From NCBI GenBank assembly GCA_937923405.1, contig CALDUY010000027.1, positions 62,001 to 126,000 of the forward strand: DNA of 64,000 bases, read 5' to 3'. Below the pieces are notes generated by a model. It saw only the letters and a list, made by a program, of their open reading frames with translations, searched no databases and had not been told where the DNA came from. The stretch is from an uncultured Gemmataceae bacterium. GTDB lineage: Bacteria; Planctomycetota; Planctomycetia; Gemmatales; Gemmataceae. Shown piece after piece: positions 60,954 to 64,000 of the stretch; within the stretch, counting starts at the first letter, position 1, and every line of letters begins with the position of its first letter. A program made the translations under genes and the position numbers.

Positions 60954-62972
60954 TTAGGACATCAGATCCAGATCCGCTTGGGCTTGGGCTAATTCATAAG
61001 CTAAACGGAGAACGTTCCTAGAGAGACTATTCAGATAATTGTTCGCGCCGTTAACAAGATTAGCCAGCTCAATGTCTCCTCGTCGGAGGCGATCGGCGGC
61101 ATCTTGACGTAGGAGTTTATACCTTCTTGCCAATTCCTGTAACGTGGATATTGGTACGCCTCGGTTGGGATCAAAGCGGAACTCCCTGGCTCTCGATTCG
61201 CGCCACTGTAACAAGCGTTCGACCAGGCGCGGCCCGAAGCCTGGGACCCTGTTAATGTTTTGTTCGGTCAGATCGGCAGCGGTCTCGATGCCGAAGGAGG
61301 CCAAAGAGGCCTTGCGTGTTGGGCCGATCTGCTCGATGTTGGCATCTGCTAGAAGCATTTCTCGGAGAAATTCCTCCAGCTGCATCTGCCAGGCTTGACG
61401 CTCGAGTTCGACTCGCTCCTGATGATGTTGATCCGGCAAGGAGTTGTAGGTTTGATGTACCTCTCCTAGCTGATTTTTAAGCTGATCAAGCTGAGTTTTA
61501 AACTCGTTAGACTGTTGGTTAAAGTCGCTTTGAACAGCGATGAGTTGGTTTTTGACATTCGCTAATTTCTTCCGTCGGTTTTCCAACTCGTTCTCATAAC
61601 GATGATTTGCTTCTACACGATGCTCACGCCACTTCCAGAGAACCAACCCAGCAACCACGGAAGCGATCATCAAAGAAAAAAGCAGAATCGGAAATACACT
61701 CGACCAGAAAACATCTACGACTACTAAAACAACTACGACTACTAAAGCGGCGATTTTCGCCCAGTGTGCTGGTGATAAAGGAACCAGTTCTAATTTCGGC
61801 CTATGAGATGGTACTCCTTCCGGTAAGGGAGTTGGCAGCGGTCTGGGGACGGACGGAACTTGAAATGTTCGCGACGGCAGAGCATAACTGGCAATCCGCT
61901 GCCAGATCTCTTCGACCTCCGACGTGGGCGGCTCGATTGCTGTCGGCTGGTGTAGGGTAACGCCAAGGAAAAGGTTGCGACAGCCTTGGCGCATCAGCTC
62001 GCACCAAGGGCAGGCCGAGATCGCCCTGAGGTAGACGTGGCCGGCGTCCGAGCTGCAGGTCTGAAACGCCATGGTGGCGTCGAAAGCGGTTTTCCAATCT
62101 TTGGCGGTCGGTCGATTTCCTCTGGCTCCTTCAGCGGAGAAAGCCCGCGTGAAGAGTTCGGCCAATCTTGGCGTTACTGCTTCCAGCGGCAGCGTATGTG
62201 GGGGTGGCTGCATGAGCCTGGCGTGCGCTGACCGACCGTAGGCAAAGCGATGCTCGCGGATTGCCCGTTCTAACGGCATGTCGCCCGAACCAGTATAGAC
62301 TCCCGCAAATGGGTGGCGGCCCATGAACAGTAGTTGAAACAACAGTACCGCCAGGCCGAAATTATCATGGTTCGGCTCACGGTCGAATTGGTCGAATCGG
62401 TTCCCTTGCAATTCCGGCGGAGTGTACTCCGGCACTCCGACGGGGCAACGAATGGTTCGACCAGCGACCCGCACCTGGAACGAATCGCAATCGATCAGCC
62501 GAACGTCAGCATTCTCTGCGACAAGCAAGTTCGAGTGGTTGACATCACCGACGACAATCCCAGCGTTGTGCAGACGTTCAAACGCCGCGGCACAGTTGCG
62601 GGCGGTGCGGAACAGGTTCTCCCATGTTGCCGTCGGGAAAGACTTCCGGCGTTGCGCCGGACTGTAAAGGTTGTGGATCGGGTGGAAGTTAGCCAGCGAC
62701 ACTAGTGGCATTAACAAGCCAACGCAGCGGTTGTTTTCGTACAGCAGGCTCGTCGGAAGTGCCGCCACCCGCAGTAATTCCGGGCTAGCCAGATTCACCA
62801 AGGCAGTCAGTTTCGCTTCAATTGCCCTGTTGGCAGGCTGGTTGTACACCTTAGCGACACAGTTTACGTCATCCTGTACTTGATAGACCGTACCTTCTCC
62901 CCCTCGACCGATTTCTGGTCCTAGTTGAACGGGTTTGCCGTGTTGATTAACCAACGAAGCTAGCTGGCACAT
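60954..62972 (-). CDS. Ser/Thr kinase-like protein with membrane, coiled-coil and HhH regions (TerY-P triad kinase)
   Basis: The product has 672 residues. The N-terminal protein-kinase fold has a Gly loop GRGGEGTVY (22-30), Lys41 in CVAKVY, a catalytic loop GDVNHSNLLV (HRD replaced by GDV, Asp and Asn kept) and IDCDSF in place of DFG. A zinc-ribbon-like CPWC segment follows (about 317), then hydrophobic helices (about 395-440), a long Glu/Gln-rich coiled coil (about 450-525), and a helix-hairpin-helix (IGPTRKASLASFGIETAADL then TEQNINRVPGFGPRLVERLL). This architecture belongs to the kinase of TerY-P triads (vWA, PP2C, kinase). Its start overlaps the PP2C stop by 13 bases, so the two are coupled. 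Confidence 0.82.
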   Translation of the reverse strand: MCQLASLVNQHGKPVQLGPEIGRGGEGTVYQVQDDVNCVAKVYNQPANRAIEAKLTALVNLASPELLRVAALPTSLLYENNRCVGLLMPLVSLANFHPIHNLYSPAQRRKSFPTATWENLFRTARNCAAAFERLHNAGIVVGDVNHSNLLVAENADVRLIDCDSFQVRVAGRTIRCPVGVPEYTPPELQGNRFDQFDREPNHDNFGLAVLLFQLLFMGRHPFAGVYTGSGDMPLERAIREHRFAYGRSAHARLMQPPPHTLPLEAVTPRLAELFTRAFSAEGARGNRPTAKDWKTAFDATMAFQTCSSDAGHVYLRAISACPWCELMRQGCRNLFLGVTLHQPTAIEPPTSEVEEIWQRIASYALPSRTFQVPSVPRPLPTPLPEGVPSHRPKLELVPLSPAHWAKIAALVVVVVLVVVDVFWSSVFPILLFSLMIASVVAGLVLWKWREHRVEANHRYENELENRRKKLANVKNQLIAVQSDFNQQSNEFKTQLDQLKNQLGEVHQTYNSLPDQHHQERVELERQAWQMQLEEFLREMLLADANIEQIGPTRKASLASFGIETAADLTEQNINRVPGFGPRLVERLLQWRESRAREFRFDPNRGVPISTLQELARRYKLLRQDAADRLRRGDIELANLVNGANNYLNSLSRNVLRLAYELAQAQADLDLMS

Positions 62973-63707
62973 GGGCTGGCCCTCATGGTGAGAAGCAAGG
63001 TCTTGTCATCGTCTGTGCGTTGGTTAATGGCCTCCGAATCGAGCCATTTGCGTAGCGGCTGTTCCAACAAAGCGGCGTCCGAGACGCTGGCTAGTCGGTC
63101 AAACAACGGAATGAAAAAAGGCGCGTGAACCGAACGGGTCGCTTCATGCAGGGCCAGGCGTTGCAGTCCATCAGTGAACATGGCCAGGCGATCGATCGGT
63201 CCCTCAACGACATCGAGCAACAGAGCCTCCTCGAAGTTAGGCTCGGTGATAAACCAGGTCTGATTGGCGTATTCGCCAGACTGTGGCCAGAAGATTGGAT
63301 GCCAGCTCTCGTTGTGATGAACGACCATCGCTCCATCCCCCAGCTGGGCAAACCAGCCCCCCCCTGTCGGTCAGCACTGCCATCAGCAGCGTACAGGCAT
63401 ATTCACGAAGCGGGAGGTTCTGCCGACACGATTTTAGACACAGGCGCGCTTGTGCTTGGTTCACCCAGCGGCACAACCGTGCCTCAGTGAGCGTCACCCC
63501 GAGGCGGATGTCCTCCAGGGCCAGGACGACAACGGCTTGACAGAGAAGTTTCGCACCGGCTTCGGCCTGAGCTGCGGACCCCGCGCCATCGGCACAGGCT
63601 GCGACGAAGACCCCATCCCTTTGCCCCCAGAAGACTGCATCCTGGCACGGCTGGCCACGCTGGCGGTGTGAGGTGCCCGTTACGCTGGCAGCCAAGGCAC
63701 GCCACAT
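62960..63707 (-). pseudogene. PP2C-type protein phosphatase, frameshifted at a homopolymer
   Basis: Two overlapping frames make one PP2C phosphatase of about 248 residues. The N-terminal part begins MWRALAASVTGTSHRQRGQP and has the metal-binding motif ACADGAGSA. It goes out of frame at a run of eight G on the minus strand (C run at 63357-63364). Removing one G gives RGGWFAQLGDGAMVVHHNES, with the next PP2C motif GDG intact, and the frame then continues to a normal stop at 62960 (IDRLAMFTDGLQRLALHEAT has the third metal motif, DG). So this is either an assembly/base-calling error, a phase-variable switch, or a recent mutation. It follows the vWA gene by 1 base. Confidence 0.8.
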
Positions 63708-63708
63708 G

Positions 63709-64000
63709 TCAGATTACCGCCCATTTGTCCGTTGGAGGTAGCTTGATGGCGGTTCCCATTGTGGAGTGCGAGACCGACCTCATCGAAGCCGACAGCCACA
63801 AAAATAGCTCGCGGAATTCCAGGCCCTGCAACTGGCGTACACCTCCTGGGGCAATCTGGTTCAAGATCTCGAGGTTGGCTCCCTGGACCGCGACAGCTAG
63901 GAATAGAAACTCTTTGTTCTGCTCGCCACGAGCCACCTCTTCCGCAGCCTGCTTCCAGGAGTCAGTCGGCCCCCCATCCGTAATCATGAAAATCCACGGA
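63709..64000 (-). CDS. TerY-like vWA domain protein, cut by the window edge
   Basis: Only the C-terminal 97 residues are visible; the start lies beyond 64000. The fragment contains a vWA/MIDAS-like segment, FMITDGGPTDSW, with DG..TD as expected of a third metal-binding loop of a TerY-type vWA domain. Then it has EEVARGEQNKEFLFLAVAVQ and ends FLWLSASMRSVSHSTMGTAI. TerY homologues coordinate metal and are thought to act as scaffolds in stress-response systems of the Ter group. It lies 1 base from the PP2C gene and forms an operon with it and the kinase: the TerY-P triad. Confidence 0.75.
   Translation of the reverse strand, partial: PWIFMITDGGPTDSWKQAAEEVARGEQNKEFLFLAVAVQGANLEILNQIAPGGVRQLQGLEFRELFLWLSASMRSVSHSTMGTAIKLPPTDKWAVI

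Noticed and set aside
63356-63366. CRISPR or other repeat array near the right edge
   Set aside because: I looked for regularly spaced direct repeats of 23-40 bases in the whole window and found none; the only regular repeats are coding (YD, FHA-like) or the palindromes listed.

Overview
The window is GC-rich, gene-dense DNA from a planctomycete, most likely of the Gemmata/Gemmataceae type. This rests on gene content only. The markers are two DUF1559 pseudopilins with the planctomycete N-terminal signature (one with a visible H-X9-DG motif), a DUF1552/DUF1592 pair with a CxxCH haem motif, a 1667-residue PVC-type haem-binding dehydrogenase, a sulfatase, PPC-domain and MJ0042 zinc-ribbon proteins, and large surface proteins opening with a LEPR-XLL-like segment.

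Layout. 1-11.6 kb: a truncated DUF1559 gene, a secreted PQQ-type beta-propeller protein, a secreted zinc metalloprotease, a three-gene phosphorelay cluster (hybrid kinase, single-domain regulator, PAS kinase) and a secreted PPC-domain protein. 11.9-21.5 kb: housekeeping and small genes (tandem GNAT, serine hydrolase, EF-P, MFS carrier, ECF sigma factor, zinc-ribbon membrane protein, PfkB kinase, DUF985 cupin). 21.5-28.9 kb: one 2467-residue repetitive surface protein. 29.2-30.0 kb: ribosomal protein L3 outside any S10 cluster. 30.5-39.2 kb: a giant RHS/YD-repeat surface gene broken by one in-frame stop and two single-base frameshifts. 39.4-50.7 kb: the DUF1552/DUF1592 pair, a serine hydrolase translationally coupled to a sulfatase, a patatin-like lipase, an archaeal-type phosphoglycerate mutase, an RmlD-like reductase and tRNA-Leu(UAG). 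50.9-52.0 kb: a cobalamin riboswitch leading into a DUF1559 pseudopilin gene. 52.2-54.3 kb: what looks like a degenerate integron, with a frameshifted tyrosine integrase on the minus strand, GTTRRRY cores beside its 5' end, and on the plus strand small cassette genes separated by two 97-bp attC-like sites. 54.7-60.8 kb: an RTX/CAP surface protein between imperfect direct repeats, then the 1667-residue multidomain haem protein. 61-64 kb: a kinase, PP2C phosphatase and vWA-domain gene set with the make-up of a TerY-P triad, the PP2C being frameshifted at an eight-base homopolymer.

How the genes fit together. Much of the window is extracytoplasmic: secreted redox proteins, hydrolases, a sulfatase and adhesin-like giants, consistent with polymer breakdown and surface attachment. 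The most unusual parts are the integron-like cassette region, the B12 riboswitch placed before a pseudopilin gene, and the TerY-P-like signalling module cut by the right edge. Single-base indels break the RHS gene, the integrase and the PP2C gene, so true decay, phase variation and assembly error must be told apart before any of these is called a pseudogene.
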